NCBI GenBank assembly: GCA_027622715.1
Contig: JAQBYN010000010.1
Location: 38,544 to 102,543, forward strand
DNA: 64,000 bases
Reading direction: 5' to 3'
Source: Pseudomonadota bacterium
GTDB taxonomy: Bacteria > Pseudomonadota > Alphaproteobacteria > SHVP01
This document shows, piece by piece, positions 17,943 through 27,473 of the stretch (position 1 is its first letter; each line of letters begins with the position of its first letter). The position numbers were made by a program, and so were the translations under genes. The notes below the pieces were generated by a model that had not been told where the DNA came from, made no database searches, and worked only from the letters and a program-made list of their open reading frames with translations.

Positions 17943-19342
17943 CGTTTATTCGGCCCCGCCATTGTCAGGTCGATTAGGGAGCGCACGTCATCGACATTTT
18001 CAAGGTTGTCGACGGCGTCGATCATGCGATCAGCCTGCGCGGCGCTTAGAGGTCGCGCAGCGGACGCCCAAGCATTCTTGAATTTTTCGACATTCTGTTC
18101 GTAGGACAGCGGGTTATCTGGATGGCCAAAAATCTGCGGCATGTCGACCGCCAGCATCCGCCCGTCCTTGAGATAGACCTCGAGCCTTTGCGGCGCGACC
18201 GCGTTGGTGTTGGGATTGTTGTCCTCAATCGGTTCGACGCGGGCTGCGATCTCATGCACCGCCGGATTGCGCAACCAATCACCCTTGAAATGCCGGACAT
18301 CAACGGTGCCCTCGAGCAGCGCCGTCGCCGCAACGAACGGGATGCACAATTTGGCATAGTTCGGTTCGGGGTTGGGGATGTCGGGCCGGCCGGTCAGGCG
18401 GTGCGCCAGCGGCGGCACCAGCGCCACCATCCGATCCACATCTTCGGGCTTCAACCCCTCGCGCTTTTGCAGCTGTTGAATACCGTCGACCACGCCATGG
18501 GTTAGCCGCCCGGAGGGAAATGGTTTGTGCGAAACACGCATGATTTGCCAAGCCTTACCTAGCGAGGCGAATGCCGCGACGTGGTCGTAATCGCCTTCAT
18601 ACATCGGCAAATAGCCATACATGCCGGTTATCACCTCGTGCGGACCAACCAGGCCCGCCTGTGCCAGATCGCAGGCCGCGATGGCGCCGCGGGCACAAAA
18701 TCCGATCTGCATGCCGAGCACCGGCGAGCCCTCGCGGTGCGGCGCGAGGGTGCCCGAAATCTGCCCATAGACGGCGCCGAAGGCGTTGATCAGCGTTGCT
18801 TCGTCGAGACCCCGTAACTTGGCGATCGCAGCCGTTGCGCCAAATGCGCCGGCGGTCGACGGCCTGAAAAACCGCATCGGCGCGCGCGATGAAATACCCA
18901 GCACGCACGAGGCGTCAACACCCAGTACGACCGCTAAAATCAGGTCTTTACCGCTGTATCCGCCGGCGCGATCAGCCTCGGCAGACACTGCACCGAGGAT
19001 CGTCGCCATCGGGTGAATGACGGCATCCTCGTTGACGCAATCATATTCGAGACAGTGAATTTGGTAGGCGTTGACGATGGCGGCTGACGAAGCCGGCAGG
19101 CGCGTGCCGTGTACCAGAACGCGCGCTTCGTCGCCGGTACCCCAGATTTTGACTGTTTCGATCAGTTCCCGAATCCACGGGCCGTCTGAGCCGGCAACGC
19201 CGACACCGATCGAATCGAGGATGAACGTTTTGGCCGCTTTGACAGCCGCCGGTGGCAGATCCTCAAACCTGGTTCTGACGACATGCGCCGCCAACGTTTC
19301 AACCGGATTGACCTCGTCGCCAATGTCGTGTGCGGCAGACAT
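17939..19342 (-). CDS. MmgE/PrpD family protein, first of two
   Basis: A 467-residue member of the family that includes 2-methylcitrate dehydratase PrpD and cis-aconitate decarboxylase. Typical segments are F-I-L-D-S-I-G-V-G-V-A-G-S near 43-55, H-C-L-E-Y-D near 117-122, and H-G-V-V-D-G-I-Q-Q-L, with K-P-F-P-S-G-R-L-T-H in the middle. A GGGAGGAAGG ribosome site precedes the ATG. The start of the PaaK-like gene overlaps its stop. Substrates across this family are poorly predictable, so I give no specific reaction; a dehydratase or decarboxylase acting on a short tricarboxylate-like acid is a guess from family members. Confidence 0.82.
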   Translation of the reverse strand: MSAAHDIGDEVNPVETLAAHVVRTRFEDLPPAAVKAAKTFILDSIGVGVAGSDGPWIRELIETVKIWGTGDEARVLVHGTRLPASSAAIVNAYQIHCLEYDCVNEDAVIHPMATILGAVSAEADRAGGYSGKDLILAVVLGVDASCVLGISSRAPMRFFRPSTAGAFGATAAIAKLRGLDEATLINAFGAVYGQISGTLAPHREGSPVLGMQIGFCARGAIAACDLAQAGLVGPHEVITGMYGYLPMYEGDYDHVAAFASLGKAWQIMRVSHKPFPSGRLTHGVVDGIQQLQKREGLKPEDVDRMVALVPPLAHRLTGRPDIPNPEPNYAKLCIPFVAATALLEGTVDVRHFKGDWLRNPAVHEIAARVEPIEDNNPNTNAVAPQRLEVYLKDGRMLAVDMPQIFGHPDNPLSYEQNVEKFKNAWASAARPLSAAQADRMIDAVDNLENVDDVRSLIDLTMAGPNKR

Positions 19343-19374
19343 ATTGCCTTCCTCCCATTCTTTTCGTGTGGCGC

Positions 19375-20715
19375 CTAGGGCAACAGTTCGGTGACGTCAT
19401 CAATCGTGCCACCACGGCCCAGGGCAAGCGTTTTTTGCACTATGGCCGCTACCTTGGCATCGGGCAATCCAGCGGCGGCCATCAATTCGCGGGCTTTGGT
19501 GATGACCGTGTCGTCGCCCACCGGGTTGCCCGGATCGCCCAGCGCATCGGCGACGGTGGCCTTTTCGTGAAGACCGTTGCGCCCCCATATTTCGACCTCG
19601 GCGCCATAATGTTGAGGGAACGCGGCACTGAACGTTTCACCCGCCTCGACGGAGATCTTTTCCCGGATGGCTGTCATATCCGCCCGGCGAAAATTCTTGG
19701 GGTCAAACGAGCCGAGAACGGGCTTACCGTCGCGCAGGACGACGGCGACGACGTGCTGCAGACTAAACTTCGCATCGATCACATTTTGCGGATCAGGTCG
19801 GTCGCAGAAGGCGACGGCGTCGGCGTAAGTCCGCACGACAATGCGCTCGATGTCGTCGGGCGATCCAACACGGTCACGCAACAGCAGTGTAGCGTCGATC
19901 GTGGGGTGGGCGTGGCGGCACGCCGGCCACGGCTTGAAACTGGTGTCATAGATCATCCACGGTGCATCGGGGTCAGCCGTGAGCACCTCGGGCGTCGCAT
20001 CGGGGCACATGGCCGCGTAGAAACCCTGCGGGCCCTCAAGGATCCGTTTGGGGCCGGTCAGACCGCGCTGAGCAAGGGTCGCGGCAACCAAACCGCTTCG
20101 CGCGGCATGCGCATTGTGGAGCTGCTTGGACATGACATCTTCATTGCGCAACTGCCACAAGCCGCCGGCCAGCGATCCGGCATTGCCGAGTGCGTCGGCC
20201 ATTTGCGCATCGTTCAGCCCGAGCACGCTGCCCGCCGCTGCCGCCGCACCAAAGGGGCCGCATGTCGCCGTATTGTGAAAATACTTGTAGTGACCGAGCC
20301 CGACCGACGCGCCGATGCGGATCACAACTTCGTAGCCACGAATGAGCGCATCAAGAAAGGCTGTCGTTTCTGCGCCAGTGGCCTGTGCGATGGCGAGCGC
20401 CGCCGGGATAACAACCGGCCCGGGATGCAGCACCGAAGTGCGGTGAATGTCATCCATTTCAAGAACGTTGCCGAACGCGCCGTTGACGAACGCCGCCGTC
20501 TCGGCCCGCACGTCACCGACGCCAATCGCCTTGCTCGACCCACCCGGCTCATAGCGCCCGTAATCCTTCATCACCTCGCCCGGCACGGTGGTGGCGCCGA
20601 TAACGGCGCAACCAATCCAGTCGAGCACGTGCAACGCCGCACGGGTGCGGTCGTCCTGCGTGATGGGTCGATGGAGCAACGCAATCAGTTGCTCGGTCAA
20701 ACTTTGATCGCTCAT
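19375..20715 (-). CDS. MmgE/PrpD family protein, second of two
   Basis: A 446-residue family member upstream of the first copy with a 32-base gap. Recognisable family segments are V-L-D-W-I-G-C-A-V-I-G-A near 28-39, G-N-V-L-E-M-D-D-I-H-R near 97-107, and K-P-W-P-A-C-R-H-A-H-P near 263-273. It is clearly diverged from its neighbour, so this is an old duplication or an assembled pair, not a fresh tandem copy. MmgE/PrpD proteins are homodimeric as far as known. An adjacent pair may mean two steps on related substrates or a heteromer; neither can be told from sequence. No clear Shine-Dalgarno precedes the ATG. Confidence 0.82.
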   Translation of the reverse strand: MSDQSLTEQLIALLHRPITQDDRTRAALHVLDWIGCAVIGATTVPGEVMKDYGRYEPGGSSKAIGVGDVRAETAAFVNGAFGNVLEMDDIHRTSVLHPGPVVIPAALAIAQATGAETTAFLDALIRGYEVVIRIGASVGLGHYKYFHNTATCGPFGAAAAAGSVLGLNDAQMADALGNAGSLAGGLWQLRNEDVMSKQLHNAHAARSGLVAATLAQRGLTGPKRILEGPQGFYAAMCPDATPEVLTADPDAPWMIYDTSFKPWPACRHAHPTIDATLLLRDRVGSPDDIERIVVRTYADAVAFCDRPDPQNVIDAKFSLQHVVAVVLRDGKPVLGSFDPKNFRRADMTAIREKISVEAGETFSAAFPQHYGAEVEIWGRNGLHEKATVADALGDPGNPVGDDTVITKARELMAAAGLPDAKVAAIVQKTLALGRGGTIDDVTELLP

Positions 20716-20799
20716 GAAAAAGGCCGGGATGCGGAATCGACGCGGGGCGGCACAATGGTAACATAGGCGCCCGCAAAGACAATCTGGCCGAAGGACTGT

Positions 20800-22071
20800 A
20801 TGCCCAAAACACTTGCGCCCGACGATTTACCCACACTGCTCCGCCCCGGGCTGTCGGTGTTCATGCCTGATTGCGCCGGTGAATCGATGTTGTTTGCCAA
20901 GGTCCTTCAGGAAAATAGCGCGGCCTGTGCCGGTGTCCGGTTCGTGGGCGTTTGGATTCCGGGGGTCAATCAAATTGACTACGCGGCGTTGCACGAGGAC
21001 GCCCGCGCCACATCGTTTTTTGTCACGCCGGCGCTGCGCAAATCGTTTGCGGCGGGCAAGGTTGATTTCTTGCCGATGCACTATTCGGCCATTACGCCGT
21101 ACCTGCAAAGTATCGACCTCGATATCGCCCTGATCCAAGTCGCGCCCCCCGACAAGGACGGGCAGTGCAGCTTTGGCATTGCGGCGGACTTTCCACCGTC
21201 GATCGTCGGACACGCCAAGACCTTGATCGCACACGTTAATCCGCGCATGCCCTCGCCCCCGGGGGCGCCCAAAATCGCCTACGATAAACTGGATTACGTG
21301 GTCGAAGAATCGTTCGAGTTGTTGGAATACGATCTCGGCGCCGAGAACGATGCGCTGCGCGCCGTCGGCGCCAATGTGGCGAGTTTGATTCGCGATGGCG
21401 ATACGATCCAGATTGGTATCGGCAAAATTCAAGCAACCGTGCTGGAGCCGCTGACCGACCGGAAGAACCTGCGTATGCACGGCGGTATGGTGTGTGATCC
21501 GCTGATGGCTTTGGCGGCATCGGGCGCGATGGCGCGCGGCGGCGCACGGCCCATGGTCCAGACCGGCGTCGCCGTCGGCAGTCGCGCGCTCTACGACTTT
21601 GTCGGCAGCGACCCCGATATCGCATTCCACCCAGCGACGTTTACCCATGATATCGAAGTACTCGGCGGGATCGACAATCTGGTCGCCATAAACTCGTCAA
21701 TTGAACTCGATATTTTGGGGCAGGCGAATGCCGAGATGATCAAAGGCAATCAGGTCAGCGCCGCCGGCGGTCTTGTCGATTTCCTGCGCGGGGCGCGCCG
21801 CTCGAAGGGTGGTCGCGCCATTGTCGCGCTGGTCTCGACGACGTCGGACGGCAAGACCTCGCGCATTGTACCGTCGTTGGCGCCGGGAACGTCGGTATCG
21901 GTAGCGCGTACCGATATCGAATATGTCATTACCGAGAACGGCATCGCCGATTTGCGTAACAAGACGCTCCCCGAACGGGCCGAGCTGTTGATCGAAGTTG
22001 CCGCAGCGCCGCAGTTTCGTGACGAACTGCGGGCGGCCCGCAACGACGTCCCCGCACTCAGGAGGCACTGA
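20800..22071 (+). CDS. Acetyl-CoA hydrolase / 4-hydroxybutyrate CoA-transferase family
   Basis: A 423-residue family I CoA-transferase fold protein. It has D-T-I-Q-I-G-I-G-K-I-Q near 199-209, the CoA-binding H-G-G-M-V in the middle, and A-I-N-S-S-I-E-L-D-I-L-G-Q-A, which holds the Glu that forms the acyl-glutamate intermediate in this family. It either moves CoA between acids (for example acetyl-CoA to a dicarboxylate or hydroxyacid) or hydrolyses acyl-CoA; sequence alone does not decide. AAGGA lies about 6 bases before the ATG. It is divergent from the MmgE/PrpD-PaaK operon across 84 bases and coupled to the VOC gene (TGATG). Confidence 0.85.
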   Translation: MPKTLAPDDLPTLLRPGLSVFMPDCAGESMLFAKVLQENSAACAGVRFVGVWIPGVNQIDYAALHEDARATSFFVTPALRKSFAAGKVDFLPMHYSAITPYLQSIDLDIALIQVAPPDKDGQCSFGIAADFPPSIVGHAKTLIAHVNPRMPSPPGAPKIAYDKLDYVVEESFELLEYDLGAENDALRAVGANVASLIRDGDTIQIGIGKIQATVLEPLTDRKNLRMHGGMVCDPLMALAASGAMARGGARPMVQTGVAVGSRALYDFVGSDPDIAFHPATFTHDIEVLGGIDNLVAINSSIELDILGQANAEMIKGNQVSAAGGLVDFLRGARRSKGGRAIVALVSTTSDGKTSRIVPSLAPGTSVSVARTDIEYVITENGIADLRNKTLPERAELLIEVAAAPQFRDELRAARNDVPALRRH

Positions 22072-22577
22072 TGGCCAAGGCAAATCATCCAATTGCGACC
22101 AACCGGATCGACCATGTGGTCTTACTGGTATCGAACCTCGATCGCGCGAAGCGTTTCTATGCCGACGTGCTCGGCATGTGGGAGGAACGCTTCGTCGAGA
22201 GTATCAATCTGCTGCAGATGCGCGCAGGCCGCAGCATGGTCGACCTACAACTGGCGCCCGGGCGCAGGGCCGTCAAGGCGGCGACCTCCATGAAGAAAGC
22301 CCGCGAAGCGGCGCTCAAGGGACGCAACATGCATCACTTTGCGCTGAACTTGGAGACGTTTAACGAAAAGCGTATCCGAGCGCACCTGCGCAAACACAAA
22401 GTAAAGTCCAGTGAAGTCCGCCGCCTGTACGGCGCCGACGGCAGCGGCAAGGCGATGGACGTCATCGACCCGGACGGCAATATCGTCGAACTGAAAGGCC
22501 CGATCACGATTGCCAAGGACAAGCGGGAAGCATCGAAGATGCGTAGCGCGGCCAAACGCAAGGCGGTGGCGACTTAG
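22071..22577 (+). CDS. VOC-superfamily (glyoxalase/dioxygenase fold) protein
   Basis: A 168-residue protein with the vicinal-oxygen-chelate start I-D-H-V-V-L-L-V-S-N-L-D-R-A-K-R-F-Y-A near residues 13-31 and the late V-I-D-P-D-G-N-I-V-E-L segment. His15 and a Glu near 142 are plausible metal ligands. The final 25 residues are strongly basic, an unusual tail for this family. The family covers glyoxalase I, epimerases and extradiol dioxygenases; at this length a glyoxalase/epimerase-type role is likelier than ring cleavage. Its start overlaps the stop of the CoA-transferase gene. Confidence 0.75.
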   Translation: MAKANHPIATNRIDHVVLLVSNLDRAKRFYADVLGMWEERFVESINLLQMRAGRSMVDLQLAPGRRAVKAATSMKKAREAALKGRNMHHFALNLETFNEKRIRAHLRKHKVKSSEVRRLYGADGSGKAMDVIDPDGNIVELKGPITIAKDKREASKMRSAAKRKAVAT

Positions 22578-23762
22578 CTAAACGGGCGATCGCCGCCGCA
22601 CCGCGTTGATCGAAAAGATGATGCCGATAACGCCGAGCAGCCCAACGCCAAAGATGTAGACCGCGGACAAACCCCACGTTGCGGCAATCGGTTGGCTGAT
22701 CAACGGCGAGCAGAAGTGGCCGAGCATCATCGCTGCGGTCAGGCCGCCGATCATCCGCCCGCGGATCGGCGCCGGCGTCCCTTCCATCGACCACACGATC
22801 GCGTTGACATTGATCACACCAAAGCCGGACCCTGCGAGCAACAGACCCGGCATCACCAGCCACAGCGAGTCTGCCGAAGCGACCAGCGAAAAACCGGCAA
22901 CGACGAGGAAGGCCGCCGGCACGAAGGTGCTCCCCGCTTGGCGGACGCGCGAGCGAACGGGGTGGTAGAGCAACGAGCCGAGCGCGATACCAAGTGAGGA
23001 AGACGCCAGCGCGAACCCGGCGATTTGCGCGCCTTCGTACCCCAACGTTCGGACATAGAACGGGATTTGAGTCGGTACGAAGAAAAAGGCGACGTTGACG
23101 AGGAATACCATCACATAGACAAGCGCGATAAACGCCAGCGGCCACTCGCAAAACCGCAAGCGCGGCGCTGCCTTGGCCTCGGCGCTAACAATCGGCTCGG
23201 GCAGCGAGCGCGCGCCCATCGGCAGCAGAATCAACGCGGCGAGAAACACTAGGAACGGCACCCGCCAGTCGATTGCGGCCAAAAAGCCGCCGCTGATATT
23301 GATGGCAATCGCGCTGAAATTGACGAAGGCAGTGCGTTGGCCAAGGAATTTCTGACGCTCGGGACCATCGAAATAATCGCCCATCAGGGTCACCGTCGCA
23401 GTCATCACCCCACCCGCAGCGAAGCCAAGGAAAAGGCGCGTGACCAAAAGGACTTCGAGATTATCGACAAGCCCGCCCGAGGCACCGAGCAGCGCGTAAG
23501 CCAAGATCGCCCAAAGGAGAAACCGTCGGCGGCCGAACCGGTCGATGACCGCGCCGGCAAGGGGTGCGGAGATCGCGATGCCGATCGACGGCATGACCAA
23601 CACCAGCCGCGCGAGGTAGGCGGCATTGGGGTGGTCGGCGAAATGAGCGAGTAATTCAGGGATCGCCGGGGAAATGGACGCGGCCTGGAAGGGCGCCAGA
23701 ACGGCCGCGAAAAGCAGCGTGGTCTTACCGAGGGTGCCGACCGCGGGCGGGCGGGCGGACAT
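22578..23762 (-). CDS. Major facilitator superfamily transporter
   Basis: About 394 residues with roughly twelve hydrophobic segments. The MFS motif A between helices 2 and 3 reads G-A-V-I-D-R-F-G-R-R-R-F. A second, weaker copy of this type follows helix 8. The closest character is the drug/organic-acid exporter-importer type; the substrate is not visible. It abuts the VOC gene end to end (convergent) and lies 19 bases downstream of a family III CoA-transferase, so it may move the acid that the CoA-transferase genes activate. ATG 23762 was preferred to a GTG 9 bases upstream because GGAGGT lies too close to the GTG. Confidence 0.85.
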   Translation of the reverse strand: MSARPPAVGTLGKTTLLFAAVLAPFQAASISPAIPELLAHFADHPNAAYLARLVLVMPSIGIAISAPLAGAVIDRFGRRRFLLWAILAYALLGASGGLVDNLEVLLVTRLFLGFAAGGVMTATVTLMGDYFDGPERQKFLGQRTAFVNFSAIAINISGGFLAAIDWRVPFLVFLAALILLPMGARSLPEPIVSAEAKAAPRLRFCEWPLAFIALVYVMVFLVNVAFFFVPTQIPFYVRTLGYEGAQIAGFALASSSLGIALGSLLYHPVRSRVRQAGSTFVPAAFLVVAGFSLVASADSLWLVMPGLLLAGSGFGVINVNAIVWSMEGTPAPIRGRMIGGLTAAMMLGHFCSPLISQPIAATWGLSAVYIFGVGLLGVIGIIFSINAVRRRSPV

Positions 23763-23781
23763 GGGTCCCACCGACCTCCGG

Positions 23782-24957
23782 CTAGACGGCGCCGGCGGTC
23801 TTCAGCGCCGTGACTTCTTTTTCGCTATAGCCCAGGTCTCTGAGAATTTCGGCGGTATGACCACCGTGGCTCGGCAGATCGAAGTTAACCCGGCCGGGCT
23901 CGTTCTTGAACTTAATCGGTATGCCGATGTGATCGTTGCCTTGCGGATCTTTGATCCGCATTTCGCGTGCCCAAACCTGCGGTGTGTCCCAGGCCTCCTC
24001 GAGATCCATGACCGGCATCCAACAAATATCGCGACCCTCAAACCACACTTCCCACTCGGCGCGCGATTTTGTGCGGAACTCTTCGCGCAAGAATGCGACC
24101 GCCGGCCAGTGGCCTTCGCCGGCCGGGCCGGTGACGGGTTCAATGAATTCAGGGCGGCCCAACCCGTTGAATAGTTCTTCGACGAACTTGTGCTCGCCGC
24201 CGCCTAACGCAATGTGGCTGCCGTCCTTCACCTGATAGATGTTCAGCATGGCGTTGCCGCCGTGGGTGCGTTCCTTCAGGGCCTCGGGCGCCTGCCCCCC
24301 GGCGAATACCGGGCCGACAATATTGGGCGACGCATTGAGCACCGATTCGAACATGCTGATATCGACGTAGTCGCCTTCGCCGGTCTGCTGCCGACGGTAC
24401 AACGCCATCATGATGCCGCCGAACGCGAGGTGCGACGACAGCATGTCGGAAATTGCTACCCCGATGATGGCAGGCCCTGAGTCGCCGTCGGGCGACTTGC
24501 TTAGGCTAAGAACGCCTGCGGCGGCAACGGCGGCCGTATCGTGGGCCGGGCGGTCGCGCCAGGGACCGTCCTGGCCGAAGGCCGACATCGAGCAATATAC
24601 GATGCCAGGATTGACCGCGCGCAGCGTGTCGTAATCGATGCCCAAACGCTTCATGACGCCGGGCCGGAAGGATTCGATAAAGACGTCGGCTTCTTTCACA
24701 AGCTTGAGCAAGATTTCCTTGGCGGCGGGATCCTTGAGATTGAGGGTGAGCCCCTTCTTGCCGCGCTGCGTCGTGCGGAACATCACTGTCCAGTCGCCCT
24801 GCACCCAGGGGAAAAACTGCTTGAAGCGCGTGGGCTCCGGCGCCTTGGGGTTTTCAATCTTGATCACTTCGGCGCCGTGGTCAGCCATCATCAAAGAGAC
24901 CGCCGGTCCCGGCAGAAACAGCGATAGATCGAGAACTTTGAGGCCGTCGAGTTTCAT
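23782..24957 (-). CDS. Family III (CaiB/BaiF) CoA-transferase, copy A
   Basis: A 391-residue CoA-transferase with the typical N-terminus G-L-K-V-L-D-L-S-L-F-L-P-G-P near 4-17, then A-D-H-G-A-E-V-I-K-I-E. The catalytic Asp is in R-P-A-H-D-T-A-A, after G-Q-D-G-P-W-R-D. Such enzymes transfer CoA between carboxylic acids through an aspartyl-CoA anhydride, without ATP. ATG 24957 has a GGGGAG ribosome site. It lies 34 bases downstream of a second CoA-transferase of the same family, so a two-subunit enzyme (as known for benzylsuccinate CoA-transferase BbsEF) or two separate activities are possible. Confidence 0.87.
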   Translation of the reverse strand: MKLDGLKVLDLSLFLPGPAVSLMMADHGAEVIKIENPKAPEPTRFKQFFPWVQGDWTVMFRTTQRGKKGLTLNLKDPAAKEILLKLVKEADVFIESFRPGVMKRLGIDYDTLRAVNPGIVYCSMSAFGQDGPWRDRPAHDTAAVAAAGVLSLSKSPDGDSGPAIIGVAISDMLSSHLAFGGIMMALYRRQQTGEGDYVDISMFESVLNASPNIVGPVFAGGQAPEALKERTHGGNAMLNIYQVKDGSHIALGGGEHKFVEELFNGLGRPEFIEPVTGPAGEGHWPAVAFLREEFRTKSRAEWEVWFEGRDICWMPVMDLEEAWDTPQVWAREMRIKDPQGNDHIGIPIKFKNEPGRVNFDLPSHGGHTAEILRDLGYSEKEVTALKTAGAV

Positions 24958-24991
24958 AGTGCTCCCCTGGATCGCCTGTTGGCGCGTTTGA

Positions 24992-26182
24992 TTAGACGAC
25001 GCCCTTGTCGTGAAGGGCGGCGATGTCATCGTCGGCGTAGCCGATTTCCCGCAAGATCTCGTTTGTGTTCTCGCCGAGCCCCGGTGCCTTCGTCGTCGGC
25101 AGCCGTTTGCCGTCTATTTTGATCGGATTAGCGATGACACGGAATTTGCCTTTTTCCGGATGATCGAAGGTATGGATCATCTCGCGCTCTTTGACGAAAT
25201 CGTTTTCAAGTGCGGCCGCAAGATCGTAGACCGGGCCGATCGGGACGAGGCCGGCAAAGATCTCAACCCATTCGCCGACGTCTTTTTCGGCGAAGACCGT
25301 GTCGAGGATCGGATTGAGCTTTGCGGCATTTTTTTTGCGTGCGGGAAAATCAACAAAATCGGCATGATCGAACAAATCCATGCGGCCGGTCTTTTCGCAA
25401 ATGATTTTCCAAAACTTAGGTGTCAGACCCATCAAGAAAATCCAACCGTCTTTTGCCGTGTAAAGCTGGCTCGGCACCAGTGACGGATGGGCGGAGCGCG
25501 GCAAGCGCGGCGTGACTTCGCCCTCGTTGAGATACCAGGTCGCGGGGTAAGTCGTTTGATACAGGGCGGTGTCGAACAGCGTGCAATCGATGTCGCAGCC
25601 TTCCCCCGTCGTCCGCGCTTTGAGAATACTTGAGATCAGCGCCAGGACGGTGGTGGTCCCGGTCATCCAATCGACAATCGATAGACCCATACGTGTGGGC
25701 GGCCCGTCCGGTTCGCCCGTGATCGTCATGAAACCGGTTTCGGCCTGCATCAGATAGTCGTAACCCGGCCAAGTCGCGCGTGAGCCCTCGCGCCCATAAG
25801 CGGACAAATGCGCGCACACGATCGCCGGGTTGACCGACTTCAGATCTTGGTAAGTGATCTTGAGCTTGGCCGGCTGATCCCCCCGCAGATTGTTGAGCAT
25901 GCCGTCGGCGTCCTTGACGAGACGGCGCATGATCTCCTGTCCCTCAGGTTGTTTGAGGTCGAGGGTCAGACTGCGTTTGCTCTGGTTGAGCGTCTGAAAG
26001 AACTGGCTGTCGTGTTTGCCGAGCAGATGCGGCGTCACGGACCGTGACGAGTCGCCACCCACATGGGGATTTTCAATCTTGATGACGTCTGCGCCCAAGG
26101 CCGCAAGATGACCGGTGCCGAACGGCCCGGCGCCATAATGCTCGACCGTGACAATGCGCACCCCTTCGAGAGGACGGCCCAT
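24992..26182 (-). CDS. Family III (CaiB/BaiF) CoA-transferase, copy B
   Basis: A 396-residue family III CoA-transferase with G-V-R-I-V-T-V-E-H-Y-G-A-G-P-F near 7-21 and A-A-L-G-A-D-V-I-K-I-E-N. The catalytic Asp is in W-P-G-Y-D-Y-L-M-Q-A-E-T-G. A GGAG ribosome site precedes the ATG. It is diverged from copy A, so the pair is not recent. The gene order acyl-CoA dehydrogenase, CoA-transferase B, CoA-transferase A, with a MaoC hydratase upstream, suggests acid activation by CoA exchange, dehydrogenation and hydration. Which acid is unknown. Confidence 0.87.
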   Translation of the reverse strand: MGRPLEGVRIVTVEHYGAGPFGTGHLAALGADVIKIENPHVGGDSSRSVTPHLLGKHDSQFFQTLNQSKRSLTLDLKQPEGQEIMRRLVKDADGMLNNLRGDQPAKLKITYQDLKSVNPAIVCAHLSAYGREGSRATWPGYDYLMQAETGFMTITGEPDGPPTRMGLSIVDWMTGTTTVLALISSILKARTTGEGCDIDCTLFDTALYQTTYPATWYLNEGEVTPRLPRSAHPSLVPSQLYTAKDGWIFLMGLTPKFWKIICEKTGRMDLFDHADFVDFPARKKNAAKLNPILDTVFAEKDVGEWVEIFAGLVPIGPVYDLAAALENDFVKEREMIHTFDHPEKGKFRVIANPIKIDGKRLPTTKAPGLGENTNEILREIGYADDDIAALHDKGVV

Positions 26183-26243
26183 AGGAAACTCCGCTTTGGC
26201 TTGGAAAGGCGTTATCGACCCGCGTGACGGGTTTAGTGGACGG

Positions 26244-27422
26244 TTAGGCCGGATTCCGAGCGATTAATTGCTTGGCAATAATGATGCGCTGCATTTCGTT
26301 GGTCCCTTCGCCGATGGTCATCAGCGGCGCGTCGCGGTAGTAGCGCTCGATGTCGAATTCCTTCGAATAACCGTAGCCGCCATGGATGCGCATAGCATCG
26401 AGCGAAACCTGCACGGCAGTCTCGGAAGCGAAATACTTAGCCATCCCGGCTTCCATGTCGCAGCGTTCGCCGCGATCATACGTTTGCGCCGCATTCTCGA
26501 CCAAGAGGCGAGCCGCTTCGACCTTGGTGGCCATGTCGCCGAGCATGAGTTGGATTGCTTGATGCTGGCAGATTGGCTTGCCGAACGTCTCACGTTCCTG
26601 CGAGTAGCGCGTGGCGTCTTTGAGTGCAGCGCTCGCGAGACCGACGCCGCGTGCGGCGACGTTAATGCGACCGATTTCGAGGCCGCCGGCTGCTTGATAG
26701 AACCCCTGGCCTTCGACGCCGCCCACCAAATTGTTGGCCGGCACTTTGAAGTTGTCGAAAACCAATTCGGCCGAATCGATCGATTTGTACCCGAGTTTTT
26801 CCAACCGCTTCGATACCGTAAAGCCTTCGCCTTTTTCAACGATGAAGAAACTAATGCCTTTGTGCGCCGGTTTGACCTGTGTGTCGGTCTTGGTCATGAG
26901 GGCGTAGCAGCTGCCCTCGATGCCGTTGGAAATCCAGGTCTTGGTGCCATTGACGACGTAGTGATCTCCGTCCAGGACAGCGCGGGTCCGGATCGCTTGC
27001 AGATCAGTGCCGGCGTTGGGTTCGGTGAGCCCGAGCCCACCGCGCAACTCGCCGGTGGCGAAGCGCGGCAAGAAACGCTGCTTTTGTTCGTCGGTGCCGA
27101 AACGTTGCACCAGGGTTGCCATGATCAGATGGGAATTGAAAATTCCGGTCAGCGCCATCCAGACCTCAGTGATGCGCATCACCACCTTCGCGTAAGTCGA
27201 GGCCGACATGCCGAGGCCGCCGTATTTTTGATCGATGATCGCGCCGAACAGCCCCAACTCTTTCATTTGCTCGACGATTTCGTGCGGATATTCGTCGGCG
27301 TGATCGAACTTCTTCACGACGGGGCGGACATCGCGCTCCAACCACTTGTCGATCGTCTCGAAGATTTGGAACTCTTCTTCTTGGGTCAGGCCTTCTTGGT
27401 CGAGCTGCTCGGCAACGCTCAT
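26244..27422 (-). CDS. Acyl-CoA dehydrogenase
   Basis: A 392-residue flavoprotein that introduces a double bond into an acyl-CoA. It shows G-G-L-G-L-T-E-P-N-A-G-T-D (FAD/substrate region), T-W-I-S-N-G, and the C-terminal R-I-H-G-G-Y-G-Y-S-K-E-F-D-I-E-R-Y-Y-R-D. Catalytic-base Glu is placed in I-G-E-G-T-N-E, where short/medium-chain acyl-CoA dehydrogenases have theirs. ATG 27422 follows a clear GGAGGAAAAG site; a TTG 24 bases upstream is less likely. Electrons would pass to ETF, not encoded here. It belongs with the two CoA-transferase genes downstream. Confidence 0.93.
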   Translation of the reverse strand: MSVAEQLDQEGLTQEEEFQIFETIDKWLERDVRPVVKKFDHADEYPHEIVEQMKELGLFGAIIDQKYGGLGMSASTYAKVVMRITEVWMALTGIFNSHLIMATLVQRFGTDEQKQRFLPRFATGELRGGLGLTEPNAGTDLQAIRTRAVLDGDHYVVNGTKTWISNGIEGSCYALMTKTDTQVKPAHKGISFFIVEKGEGFTVSKRLEKLGYKSIDSAELVFDNFKVPANNLVGGVEGQGFYQAAGGLEIGRINVAARGVGLASAALKDATRYSQERETFGKPICQHQAIQLMLGDMATKVEAARLLVENAAQTYDRGERCDMEAGMAKYFASETAVQVSLDAMRIHGGYGYSKEFDIERYYRDAPLMTIGEGTNEMQRIIIAKQLIARNPA

Positions 27423-27473
27423 GTCTTTTCCTCCGTCTTTCCGCAATCGCGGCAGTGAAATGGTTGCGGCGTA

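Noticed and set aside
19330..20766. A 478-residue open frame on the plus strand
   Set aside because: It lies antisense to the MmgE/PrpD gene, has no family motif, and long antisense frames are expected in high-GC coding sequence.
26268..27458. A 396-residue open frame on the plus strand
   Set aside because: It is antisense to the acyl-CoA dehydrogenase, which has all its motifs; this frame has none.
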